Source of the DNA: CAZDCD01 sp964503885
GTDB taxonomy: Bacteria > Bacteroidota > Bacteroidia > Bacteroidales > UBA10428
Length of the DNA: 41,071 bases
Direction of reading: 5' to 3'
Assembly: GCA_964503885.1 (NCBI GenBank)
Contig: CAZDCD010000034.1
Span: forward strand, 1 to 41,071
Made by a program: the position numbers and the translations under genes. Under the pieces are notes generated by a model, which worked only from the letters and a program-made list of their open reading frames with translations, did no database searches and was not told the DNA's origin. Positions 17,811-25,381 of the stretch are shown here, piece after piece. Numbering within the stretch: position 1 is the stretch's first letter; each line of letters begins with the position of its first letter.

Positions 17811-17834
17811 TGATTAGGTGATTAGGTGATTAAG
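17811..17834. repeat. Three tandem copies of an 8-bp unit
   Basis: TGATTAGG, TGATTAGG and TGATTAAG lie head to tail. The tract is in the short AT-rich space downstream of the YciC-like gene (17897) and upstream of the FAD oxidoreductase promoter. It is probably slippage-prone simple sequence; no function is seen. Confidence 0.6.
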
Positions 17835-17896
17835 TCTATGAAATAGACACGCTATACCAATTGATAGAATTGTTTTATCAACCAATTACTTTAACC

Positions 17897-18628
17897 CTAT
17901 ACTGCCACCGCAGCTTTCGCTTCTTTTTCTGTGAGCACTGCTTCATACAGGCTGGCAAAAGAGCCTTTGATCCACATTATGGCTGGCAGCACACCCACAA
18001 AAATCATGATAAGTCCCAACAGGAAAATAAAGATGGATACAAATGCCATGAAAAAAATGGTCCAGCCATGCCCTCTGGTCATTTTCCAGCTTTCTTCCAC
18101 AGCCACGATCGGATCAAGCTTTTTATCCATCACCAGGTACGAAACAAATGCCAGACGACAGGCTATGATGATTCCGGGGATGATCAGGAAAATTGCCGCG
18201 AGCATAATGAGCGCAATGGTCAGCAGGTTGGCCAGTACAATATACAGGTAGTTTTCTTTGAACCCCTGGATCAGCAATTCGAACTGTGGCCTGATCCCCC
18301 TTACCGCATGCACAAAAATAATATCCGATCCGAATTTGAATACCGGAACGATCAAAAGACCATAGACAAGTGCGATCAGTCCCAGAATCAGGGCAAGAAT
18401 GCCCAGCGCAATAAATGTACCAGACCTGATAAATTCATACCAGTCAAAGTTGTGGTGAAAATCATCCATCCTGAAATTTATTTTGAATATCTGCAACGGG
18501 GCGAATATTATTCCCACCACAATAACCACCAGTAGTAATACCAGAAAATTATCAAACATGACTTTCCATCCATGACTGAAACTGTCACCGAAAGTTGGCC
18601 GGATCTTTTGCTGTTGTGTTGTTTCCAT
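17897..18628 (-). CDS. YciC/DUF975-like multi-pass membrane protein
   Basis: A 243-residue inner-membrane protein with about five or six helices (near 27-50, 70-98, 125-155, 190-225). It has the pattern of the DUF975/YciC and glycerophosphodiester-phosphodiesterase membrane-domain group: SFSHGWKVMFDNF at the N-terminus, LIIPGIIIACRLAFVSYLVMD and the segment DPIVAVEESWKMTRGHGW, then two closing helices. This signature usually marks proteins of unknown function that organise or transport membrane components. No catalytic residues are seen. A -7 box and conserved 14-bp sequence lie just upstream. Confidence 0.8.
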   Translation of the reverse strand: METTQQQKIRPTFGDSFSHGWKVMFDNFLVLLLVVIVVGIIFAPLQIFKINFRMDDFHHNFDWYEFIRSGTFIALGILALILGLIALVYGLLIVPVFKFGSDIIFVHAVRGIRPQFELLIQGFKENYLYIVLANLLTIALIMLAAIFLIIPGIIIACRLAFVSYLVMDKKLDPIVAVEESWKMTRGHGWTIFFMAFVSIFIFLLGLIMIFVGVLPAIMWIKGSFASLYEAVLTEKEAKAAVAV

Positions 18629-18647
18629 AATTATTTCTTTTTTGTTT

Positions 18648-18684
18648 ATAATGGTTCAAATGTATGAATCTGTTTTTCAAACAG
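18648..18684 (-). promoter_or_regulatory. -7 box with upstream hairpin for the YciC-like gene
   Basis: On the minus strand TACATTTG (18664-18657) is an exact -7 consensus, 28 bp before the ATG at 18628. The flanking 14 bp (18648-18661, ATAATGGTTCAAAT on the plus strand) is identical to that at the FAD oxidoreductase promoter. CTGTTT and AAACAG (18670-18684) form an inverted repeat just upstream of the box. I see no -33 element at normal spacing, which could mean activator-dependence. Confidence 0.5.
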
Positions 18685-18795
18685 CTTCATACTTAAGTAG
18701 TGTTTTTAAAAATTCCTACTTTAGTATGTATTCCGGTTCTCTGGCAATTTCTATTTTTAGCCGGGCTGAAACCCATATTTTTATAACTTTACTTT

Positions 18796-19722
18796 ATGAT
18801 TGTCTATCTGATCGTTGCAGGGTTTGTGCTTTCGCTTGGCATTGCTGCGGGAGGCATTCTCCTTTCCAACCATCTGCGGAATATATACCGGGAGGAATTC
18901 TTTGCTACCCTGGTGTTCTTCCAGGTATTCTGGTTCACCTTCGGATTTTATGTGCTCTGGGGACAGGTAGCAATCGTAACACTCCTGAAATCACTGGTGG
19001 AAGCCATACATCTGGAAAAGATCACCAACATAACGGTACTCATGGGACTTCCATTCATTATTTTTGCATGGCTGACGCTCCTCAGGTTTGCCAGGGAAAT
19101 ATCGGGCAGGAAAACCTCCGGAACTTTTATTGCCGTGTACCTTACGTTAAACATGATTCTCATCCCGGGAACCGGTTACCTCATTTCACTGCTGCCTGGT
19201 GCCAAGGCCCTTACGATTGTGAAATACAGCTTTGTCGTATTGAGTTTTACGTATACCGCATTTGCTTCTTTCTACCTGCTTTCAGGGAAGAAAAAAAGTT
19301 CCCTGTTAAACCGGGCGGATAGTAGAAAATTATCTTTCGGATTATTCATTGTTCTTCTCATGCAGAATGGTGTTCTCCTTATCTGGGAAAATAATATGTA
19401 CCTTTTCCTGGTGTTTACCATCGTTCTCTTTATATTCGGTGGCTTTATTCCCTTTTACCTCAGGTATAATGCAGACCTGTCGAAACTGCTGTTTTCAGGT
19501 GAAAACGAACTTTCGTTTGACCGGTTCTGTGAATACCATGAAATTACCCGAAGGGAAAAAGAGATCATACATGAGATCTGCAGCGGCCTTTCTAATCAGC
19601 AGATTGCCGACAGGCTGTTCATCAGTCTTCAGACCGTGAAAGACCATACCCACAGGATCTATGACAAGACCGGCTGTTCAAGCCGTGTGCAGCTTATCAG
19701 GATGGTGAATGATACTGCATAA
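18796..19722 (+). CDS. Membrane-bound LuxR-family transcription regulator
   Basis: A 308-residue protein with about seven hydrophobic helices in the first 230 residues (near 2-24, 35-60, 83-98, 115-135, 145-165, 178-195, 200-218) and a C-terminal LuxR/GerE helix-turn-helix: REKEIIHEICSGLSNQQIAD then LFISLQTVKDHTHRIYDKTG. The combination of a polytopic membrane sensor with a cytoplasmic LuxR domain is known in Bacteroidota and would couple a membrane signal to transcription without a kinase. There is no receiver or known ligand domain. It is divergent from the YciC-like gene, whose promoter lies in the shared 167-bp region, so that gene is a candidate target. Confidence 0.85.
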   Translation: MIVYLIVAGFVLSLGIAAGGILLSNHLRNIYREEFFATLVFFQVFWFTFGFYVLWGQVAIVTLLKSLVEAIHLEKITNITVLMGLPFIIFAWLTLLRFAREISGRKTSGTFIAVYLTLNMILIPGTGYLISLLPGAKALTIVKYSFVVLSFTYTAFASFYLLSGKKKSSLLNRADSRKLSFGLFIVLLMQNGVLLIWENNMYLFLVFTIVLFIFGGFIPFYLRYNADLSKLLFSGENELSFDRFCEYHEITRREKEIIHEICSGLSNQQIADRLFISLQTVKDHTHRIYDKTGCSSRVQLIRMVNDTA

Positions 19723-19728
19723 GCTGAC

Positions 19729-19790
19729 ATGATTATTCAGAGTAAGGACAAAATATGACGTTGAAATACGATCACATTCTCATTATAGTA
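19729..19790 (+). repeat. Short repeat related to 21947-21996
   Basis: The plus strand here reads ATGATTATTCAGAGTAA followed later by ACGATCACATT; the same order (ATGATCATTCAGAGTAA, then ACGATCACATT) occurs at 21947-21996. In the second copy it reads as MIIQSKENPWNEKTITF, while stops interrupt this one. It looks like two relics of one small coding or leader sequence. Confidence 0.4.
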
Positions 19791-19949
19791 TTCATATCCA
19801 TTTCTCGTTAGCTGAGAAAAAGTTGGGCTTAATGACTGAATACTCTTGCAGAATCCTGACAGACGAGTGTATTCCAAAAACGACCTCTGATCGAAGCAAT
19901 ACTGCCTGACTTACGCAATATTAAGGTGAGTCTGTTACCGGGAGAATTT

Positions 19950-20234
19950 TCAGATATCCGCAAGAATATTATCGAACTCCTCAACAGCTACTCCCTGTTC
20001 CATGGTAAAAGATATTTCGTTCAACCGGCTGAGCTCGGCCGAGGCACTCATCGCCTGCTCTGCGTCAGGAAAGGTTGTCACGAAAAGCAGGTCTTTTTCT
20101 CCCAGCAACGCATATGTGGCATTTACTTCGCCTCTGTGTTTGTTTATGAGTTTAACCGCTTTTTTCGTTCGTGATGTACTTATTCCTTTAACGACCCCGG
20201 AGGTATACTTTCCGAATAAAAGGTAAGTTGCCAT
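19950..20234 (-). CDS. GYD-domain protein
   Basis: A 94-residue protein beginning MATYLLFGKYTSGVVKGI, followed by ALLGEKDLLFVTTFPDAEQAM and a final strand, which matches the GYD domain (PF08734): a single ferredoxin-like fold with a characteristic G-(K/E)-x-D-L turn, where GEYD or similar is usual and here GEKD occurs. GYD proteins are small, probably oligomeric, and of unknown function. There is no signal peptide. It is a single gene between the LuxR regulator and the nucleoside transporter. Confidence 0.75.
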   Translation of the reverse strand: MATYLLFGKYTSGVVKGISTSRTKKAVKLINKHRGEVNATYALLGEKDLLFVTTFPDAEQAMSASAELSRLNEISFTMEQGVAVEEFDNILADI

Positions 20235-20478
20235 AAGTAAAAACAGTTTTAGGTTAACAGTATGACAGTGAGCGATATTAGGTGTTTATCTGATAGTCCT
20301 GGTCCTTTTTCGGAGAGCGAAAGTTACTACATTAAAAAGTGCTTGTCAATGATTTTCCTGTTTTTGTTTGCCCGGTAAAAGTCAGTTCACTGGATGTTAA
20401 TATGTTTGCTTTTTAATCCATAGCAAATTCGGCAGGTTATCTTTATCTTTATCGCAGATCTGATCTACCCGTTAAAAA

Positions 20479-21765
20479 ATGTATCCGCTCATCAGCATTA
20501 TTGGAATCCTTGTCTTTATGGCCATAGCCTGGCTGCTTTCAACGCATAGAAAAATCATCAACTGGCGGGTCATCCTTTGGGGCCTGTTGATCCAGATCGT
20601 TTTTGCCCTGTTTATTTTCAAAGTGCCGGCAGGGCATCACGTGTTTATTTTCCTGAATAATGTGGTGATTAAAATACTCGATTCGGCATCAGCCGGCGCC
20701 CGTTTTGTTTTCGGAAGGCTGGCATTGCCTCCGGGCACGGTTAACGAAGAAGGCGAAAAATCATTGGGCTTTATTTTAGCATTTCAGGGTTTTCCCACAA
20801 TCATCTTTTTCTCCGCATTAATGGCGATCCTTTACTTCATTCGTGTTCTGCCCTTTCTGATCAGGTGGTTTGCCTGGCTTTTTACCAGGCTGATGCGCAT
20901 CTCAGGGGTTGAATCGCTTTGTACAGTGAGCAATATATTTTTCGGGGTAGAATCGGTGTTTACCGTAAAACCATACCTGAAAAAACTCACCGTATCAGAA
21001 TTTGCCACCATCCTCACCGTGTCGATGTCTACCGTGGCATCGAATGTCATGGCTCTGTATGTGTATAACCTGAAGACCGTTTTCCCGACCATTGCCGGTC
21101 ACCTCATCTCCGCGTCGTTCCTTTCGGCCCCTGCCGCAATCATCATCTCAAAACTTATGATCCCTGAAACAGGCGAGCCCGTGACCATGGGACTGAATGT
21201 CGCCCCGCAATACGAACGCGAGGAAAACCTGTTTTCAGCTATCATCAATGCTGCCCAATCAGCTGTTAAATTTATCGTGGGTATCGTGGCCCTGCTCATT
21301 GCCATCATCAGCATTGTATACCTGGTCGACCTTATACTGGGCTGGTTAAGTACCCTGGCAGGATTTGAACATGCCCTTTCGCTGAAAGGTATTCTCGGCT
21401 TACTGTTCTACCCGTTCACCTTTCTGCTGGGTATTCCCGTTCAGGAAGTCGGAGTTGCTTCACAGATCATCGGGGAACGTGTGGTGGTTACAGAAGTCAC
21501 TGCCTACCGCGATCTTGCCGTCGCCATTCAGCAGGGAGTCATCCGGATGCCGCGAACGGTGATCATCACTTCTTATGCACTCTGCGGATTCGCCCATTTC
21601 GCCTCCATGGCTATATTTGTGGGAGGACTGACCGCCCTGGTGCCGGAGAAACTGAATATGCTGTCGCGGATTAGCTTTAAATGCCTGATTGCAGCTACGC
21701 TGGCCTGTATGATGACTGCTGGTATCGCAGGGATTTTCATGGGCAGCGGATCGATCTTGTTTTGA
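20479..21765 (+). CDS. Concentrative nucleoside transporter (CNT/NupC family)
   Basis: A 428-residue inner-membrane transporter. The N-terminal part has three helices with VILWGLLIQIVFALFIFKVPAG; the middle shows the Nucleos_tra2_C gate/core regions FFGVESVFTVKPYLKKLT and TVSMSTVASNVMALY; the C-terminal core has GIPVQEVGVASQIIGERVV, PRTVIITSYALCGFAHFASM and a final GIFMG. CNT proteins import nucleosides with H+ or Na+. TATCTTTATC around 20440-20452 could be a -7 region. The gene is followed by stem-loop sequences that may terminate it. Confidence 0.92.
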   Translation: MYPLISIIGILVFMAIAWLLSTHRKIINWRVILWGLLIQIVFALFIFKVPAGHHVFIFLNNVVIKILDSASAGARFVFGRLALPPGTVNEEGEKSLGFILAFQGFPTIIFFSALMAILYFIRVLPFLIRWFAWLFTRLMRISGVESLCTVSNIFFGVESVFTVKPYLKKLTVSEFATILTVSMSTVASNVMALYVYNLKTVFPTIAGHLISASFLSAPAAIIISKLMIPETGEPVTMGLNVAPQYEREENLFSAIINAAQSAVKFIVGIVALLIAIISIVYLVDLILGWLSTLAGFEHALSLKGILGLLFYPFTFLLGIPVQEVGVASQIIGERVVVTEVTAYRDLAVAIQQGVIRMPRTVIITSYALCGFAHFASMAIFVGGLTALVPEKLNMLSRISFKCLIAATLACMMTAGIAGIFMGSGSILF

Positions 21766-21778
21766 AACGTTTAAATCA

Positions 21779-21848
21779 ATAGACCTGCTGGGTCTGCCTA
21801 TCGGTTGACAGGTCTATCTGTCGTCTATCTTGCCTGCAGCTGACAGGC
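21779..21848 (+). terminator. Stem-loops after the nucleoside transporter gene
   Basis: ATAGACCTG (21779-21787) and CAGGTCTAT (21809-21817) form a perfect 9-bp inverted repeat starting 13 bp after the stop codon. A second small hairpin GCCTG/CAGGC follows at 21832-21848. There is no clear T-run, so termination is likely but not certain. Confidence 0.5.
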
Positions 21849-21946
21849 TATTATTTTGTCATTACGGAACACAACGCCGGGATAAAGACTAATATGAAAT
21901 ACTCCATGTTCTTAAATCCCTGCGAAAGCACATAGCCGTCATCTCA

Positions 21947-21996
21947 CATGATCATTCAGAGTAAAGAAAATCCATGGAACGAAAAAACGATCACAT
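21947..21996 (+). repeat. Second copy of the ATGATCATTCAGAGTAA repeat
   Basis: It matches 19729-19790 in order and spacing, with small insertions. The frame stays open here for 19 codons and beyond, but the continuation is antisense to the FMN-binding gene, so the open part is probably a relic or a short leader peptide rather than a full gene. Confidence 0.4.
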
Positions 21997-22048
21997 TTTA
22001 TGAAGGGTTGTTCTTTATGGGTATGCGTTATCGTTTCCCGGTGGGAAG

Positions 22049-22480
22049 CTATTTCTTCGCTTTTTCTAATGCCTTCAGTGTAGCAGCCTTGAAAATATTA
22101 AACGACCAGGTAGCGCCGCTTACGGCATCCACACGTTCTATATCCTGCGCGGCAAGAAGTTTCCGGGGGTAATCCTGCACTCCTTTCCAGTCGTTCCTGC
22201 ATTGCTGAATGTACAGGTCATTGCCGGTAAAATGCTTTTCATACGCACCGTCAAAAATTTCGTTGTTCAGGGTGTCAACAATACTGAATCCGATGGTTTT
22301 TATACGGCCGCCGTTGATCCCTATGGTCACCGTTCCCACGTAAGGTTCCTGAACATACCTCGCCCTCGACCTTCCTTCGTAGGTGCCGTCTTTATAAGGG
22401 CCCTCGCCCCTGAGCGAGAGCATCACAAGAAAAAAGACAAGCAGTACACCGGCAAATTGCCATCTGTATATTTTTTTCAT
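22049..22480 (-). CDS. Exported FMN-binding domain protein
   Basis: A 143-residue protein with an N-terminal membrane anchor or signal sequence (WQFAGVLLVFFLVMLSLRG, about residues 7-25). The remaining 115 residues are an FMN_bind domain as in NqrC/RnfG: YKDGTYEGRSRARYVQEPYVG at the start, IGINGGRIKTIGF, and near the C-terminus VDAVSGATWSFNIF, where the threonine of the SGAT motif is the usual site of covalent FMN attachment. It may carry electrons in the periplasm. Its partner is not evident. It lies 98 bp downstream of a hemerythrin-like gene on the same strand. Confidence 0.85.
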   Translation of the reverse strand: MKKIYRWQFAGVLLVFFLVMLSLRGEGPYKDGTYEGRSRARYVQEPYVGTVTIGINGGRIKTIGFSIVDTLNNEIFDGAYEKHFTGNDLYIQQCRNDWKGVQDYPRKLLAAQDIERVDAVSGATWSFNIFKAATLKALEKAKK

Positions 22481-22578
22481 AGAATAGGTATTAACTATGC
22501 ATTATGATGTGCTTCCCGCAGGTTTACCCTATGAAAAAATATTTTTTTTTGAAAAAGTGCCAATCCGTTAAGCACGGA

Positions 22579-23313
22579 CTATAGCCTGGGAGTGAAAAGC
22601 GACAGATCATAGATATCCAGTTGCTTTTCGATGCCGGCTACTTTGTCCACCATCAATGCAAATCCGTCTTCCCCGAACGTCTGGTGCTCTATCCGTTCAA
22701 AATCCTCACCCAGGGCATCGTATTCATTCGGCGATACAATCTTGCGGATGGCAGGGAACAGCACGGTATCTTCCCTGGATTCATGCGGACGGTACATCGT
22801 ATTGAATTCACGCAACAGGCTAGCCAGTTGCTGCCTGTCGCTGCTGTCACCGGGCAATTTCATGCTGCCGTACCGGATTACGCGTTCGGTTATTTCCCGT
22901 CCCATCTTGTGCTGAATATAGAGGGTCTGCACAAGATCCACATATGTATTCGCCTTCAGGAACCTCGGAAACAGATGATCTTCCTCGAGTTTTTCATGGT
23001 AATCTTCAATAAAATCATGGATGATCTGTGCGGAATGGAAGAGTGCTTCCGGTGGAAAGTCCGTCCTATTCACAAGATGTTTTATGCATGTATCGTAAAT
23101 GAGGAGTATACGGTTCAGCAATCCGTGCTCACGCATCAGGTCCTCAGCCGGAGTAACCTCTTCCTCCCCTTCCTCTTTGCCACAAGCGGTGACAAGTCCG
23201 ATTCCGGCAACACCGGTAAGTGTTCCGTACAGGATGCTCTTCTTCAGGAAAAGGCGTCGGTTATTTGCCGGATTAACGCCCATACCGAGGATTGTTCTTT
23301 TTGCATTTTTCAT
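22579..23313 (-). CDS. Tat-exported hemerythrin-like lipoprotein
   Basis: A 244-residue protein. The N-terminus has a twin-arginine signal (NRRLFLKKS, residues 18-26), a hydrophobic helix and a lipobox-like TAC at Cys44, so it is probably exported folded and then anchored. The mature part is a hemerythrin HHE domain with the expected iron ligands: LMREHGLLNRILLIY, FIEDYHEKLEEDHLFPRF, YIQHKMG and MYRPHESREDTVLFPAIR. Hemerythrins bind a di-iron centre and handle O2 or NO or sense redox. The Tat route fits insertion of a cofactor in the cytoplasm. It probably forms a unit with the FMN-binding protein that follows. Confidence 0.85.
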   Translation of the reverse strand: MKNAKRTILGMGVNPANNRRLFLKKSILYGTLTGVAGIGLVTACGKEEGEEEVTPAEDLMREHGLLNRILLIYDTCIKHLVNRTDFPPEALFHSAQIIHDFIEDYHEKLEEDHLFPRFLKANTYVDLVQTLYIQHKMGREITERVIRYGSMKLPGDSSDRQQLASLLREFNTMYRPHESREDTVLFPAIRKIVSPNEYDALGEDFERIEHQTFGEDGFALMVDKVAGIEKQLDIYDLSLFTPRL

Positions 23314-23376
23314 GATTTGAATCGTTTAGGGTTGATGGCTGACCGGATACTCATCCGTAGCCGATATACTATATAA

Positions 23377-23849
23377 CATTCTATAAAAAAGTTTTGTTGG
23401 GGGAATTGCAGTTTTTAAGGTGGAACATTGTTGTTTACTCAAAAGAAAGGGATACAATTTTGCCATTTGTAGCCCGGGGTTAAGGATCATTAATGAAACT
23501 CCATTTCATCTGCTCTGATTATTCAACGTAATTATTACTCATGATGCGGAATAGTGATCACATATATATGTTGTTCATTATTTAACACTTTGTCACCGGA
23601 CATCAATAATGAAGATTTGCATCCGCACAGTCCATTGACCGGTAACCTGCAAAAAGAAGTTCTTAACAAGTCCGTAAATCCGAAAATTTCAGTTATGTGA
23701 GTGCTGGCATTTCACTATTTATTTGTGTAATTTTATTCTCCTGTACCGGCCGGTTCAATCCCGGTTACTGTAAAAGATCAACGACCGGGGGACAGGCCTT
23801 TTGGCTATTCCACAACCCGATTATTTGTTCAACCAAATCAACAAACAAC
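23377..23849. other. Long gene-free stretch upstream of the MBL-fold gene
   Basis: An AT-rich intergenic region without clear hairpins or repeats. A GTG at 23697 opens a frame that joins the MBL-fold gene and would encode a lipoprotein-like N-terminus. TTTTG at 23799-23803 and TATTTGTT at 23822-23829, 18 bp apart, are a weak candidate promoter for the ATG at 23850. Confidence 0.4.
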
Positions 23850-25325
23850 ATGGCTAACGCATTCATCAACAAAGAAAAAACGAAGCTTTACACATCCGAA
23901 AGCTCGAACAAAGAGATCATTGAACTGCTCTGGGGCGACCAGGTGTTCATCGAAAACAACACACCGGTGAACAACCGCTATAAGGCCAGGGTGAGGGGCC
24001 TAACCGGCTATGTCAATGCCGGGGATATCGGTCCCGATGCGCTGCTGGAACTCTACTTTATAGATGTGGGACAGGGAGACGGAGTGCTGATCGTGACACC
24101 CGACCGCAAACACATCCTTATCGATGGTGGCTATAAGCGAGAAGCCCAGCCCCATGGCAAAAGCGCGGCTGATTTTGTGGACTGGAAATTTTACAAAGAT
24201 TACGGATCGGATACCATTCACCTCGATGCCATGATCTGCTCGCATTGCGATGCCGACCATTATGGCGGGCTATGGGACCTGCTGAACCCCACCCAAAAAA
24301 GTGATCTCGAAACAACACACCTGGTCATCGACCGGTTTTACCATGCCGGTGTTTCACGGTGGAAAGACCTGCAGGGTAAAAAATCGCTCGGAAAGGAGGA
24401 AGGCGGATACATGCACGACCTGCTGACCGACAGGGCATCTATAGGACATGGATTGGACCCCGCTTCGGAACTTCAGTTGCAGGGCGAGTGGGCCGACTTT
24501 CTCCGGTGCGTCTTTGACGCCGGTATGCCGGTTAGCAGGTTATCATACAATCCCGCTAACGGTTTTGGATACCTTCCGGGTTTTGAGGCCAACTCCGGAA
24601 TGCCGGTTAAGATCCTGGGCCCGGTGGAAACCACGGTGAACGGACAGCCTAAACTCAAAGATTTCGGGGACAGCTCTCATAATACAAACGGAAATTCAGT
24701 GTTGCTCAGGATCGATTACGGACGAAACCGTATCCTGCTAACCGGCGACCTCAACAAGAAGAGCCAGCAGTATATTCTCGGAAAATTCACCGGCAACCGG
24801 CAGGATCTGGCTGCCGATGTGGTAAAGTCATGCCACCATGGGAGCGACGATTGTTCCTATGAATTCCTTGAATGTGTTCAGGCGGCGGCGACCGTGATCT
24901 CCTCAGGTGATGACGAGAGCCATTCGCATCCACGTCCGAATATCGTGGCAGCAGCAGGGTCCACAGGATACAGAAAGATCTATAACGACGAGCTCATCAC
25001 ACCGCTGATCTTCAGCACGGAAATATCAAGGAGCGTAAAAATGGGCGATCCCGACGAGGTGGACTATAAAAAATATACCACCCCGCAGGGTGACTTCGAC
25101 ATAACCCTTACGGATGAGGCGAAAACCCGTATCACCTATACACGCACCGCTTCAGGTTCGCTAACGAAAAGCAGGAAAGTGAAACCGATGGGCCGCCTGA
25201 AGGTAATCGACGGCATTGTATACGGACTGGTAAATGTAAGAACCGATGGCAACAAGGTGTTGTGTGCTACCCTGAATGAAGGCAAGTATAAATGGGAGAT
25301 CAAAACCTTTGAATCGCGGTTCTGA
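23850..25325 (+). CDS. ComEC-like metallo-beta-lactamase-fold hydrolase with SH3-like N-terminus
   Basis: A 491-residue protein from the ATG at 23850. Residues about 10-62 look like an SH3b domain (KLYTSES, LLWGDQVFI, YKARVRGLTGYVNAGDIG). Residues about 68-350 are a metallo-beta-lactamase fold of the ComEC/Rec2 type: YFIDVGQGDGVLIVTPD, ILIDGG and the metal motif SHCDADHYGG (His132, Asp134, Asp136, His137), then LLTGDLNKKSQ and VVKSCHHGSDD. The C-terminal 120 residues are not assigned. ComEC-like MBL proteins hydrolyse nucleic acids or other phosphoesters, but standalone versions are mostly uncharacterised. A GTG at 23697 would add 51 residues with a lipobox-like LFSC but without basic residues before it. 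I favour the ATG because the extension is low-complexity and unlike the rest. Confidence 0.82.
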   Translation: MANAFINKEKTKLYTSESSNKEIIELLWGDQVFIENNTPVNNRYKARVRGLTGYVNAGDIGPDALLELYFIDVGQGDGVLIVTPDRKHILIDGGYKREAQPHGKSAADFVDWKFYKDYGSDTIHLDAMICSHCDADHYGGLWDLLNPTQKSDLETTHLVIDRFYHAGVSRWKDLQGKKSLGKEEGGYMHDLLTDRASIGHGLDPASELQLQGEWADFLRCVFDAGMPVSRLSYNPANGFGYLPGFEANSGMPVKILGPVETTVNGQPKLKDFGDSSHNTNGNSVLLRIDYGRNRILLTGDLNKKSQQYILGKFTGNRQDLAADVVKSCHHGSDDCSYEFLECVQAAATVISSGDDESHSHPRPNIVAAAGSTGYRKIYNDELITPLIFSTEISRSVKMGDPDEVDYKKYTTPQGDFDITLTDEAKTRITYTRTASGSLTKSRKVKPMGRLKVIDGIVYGLVNVRTDGNKVLCATLNEGKYKWEIKTFESRF

Positions 25326-25381
25326 GGACGGCTAGAAGTTATCTGGCTTACCTTTGGCCTTATTCCGGAAAAATGTTTTGC

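Noticed and set aside
17811..17834. Attachment site or phase-variation tract
   Set aside because: Only three 8-bp units lie between genes, and there is no integrase, tRNA or invertible segment nearby.
17861..18535. A 224-codon plus-strand open frame antisense to the YciC-like gene
   Set aside because: The minus-strand frame encodes a clean multi-helix membrane protein with a good promoter; the plus-strand product is rich in His, Gln and Asn, which is the usual shadow of a membrane gene.
16194..18628. Carotenoid biosynthesis cluster
   Set aside because: Only one CrtI-like protein is present, without phytoene synthase, cyclase or hydroxylase, and the superfamily covers many other substrates.
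22621..23376. A 251-codon plus-strand frame opposite the hemerythrin-like gene
   Set aside because: The minus-strand product has a Tat signal and hemerythrin ligands. The opposite frame has no domain or start context.
23850..25325. Anti-phage defence gene (MBL-fold nuclease)
   Set aside because: No neighbouring defence gene, recombinase or mobile-element signature supports it; ComEC-like MBL proteins are widespread in chromosomes.
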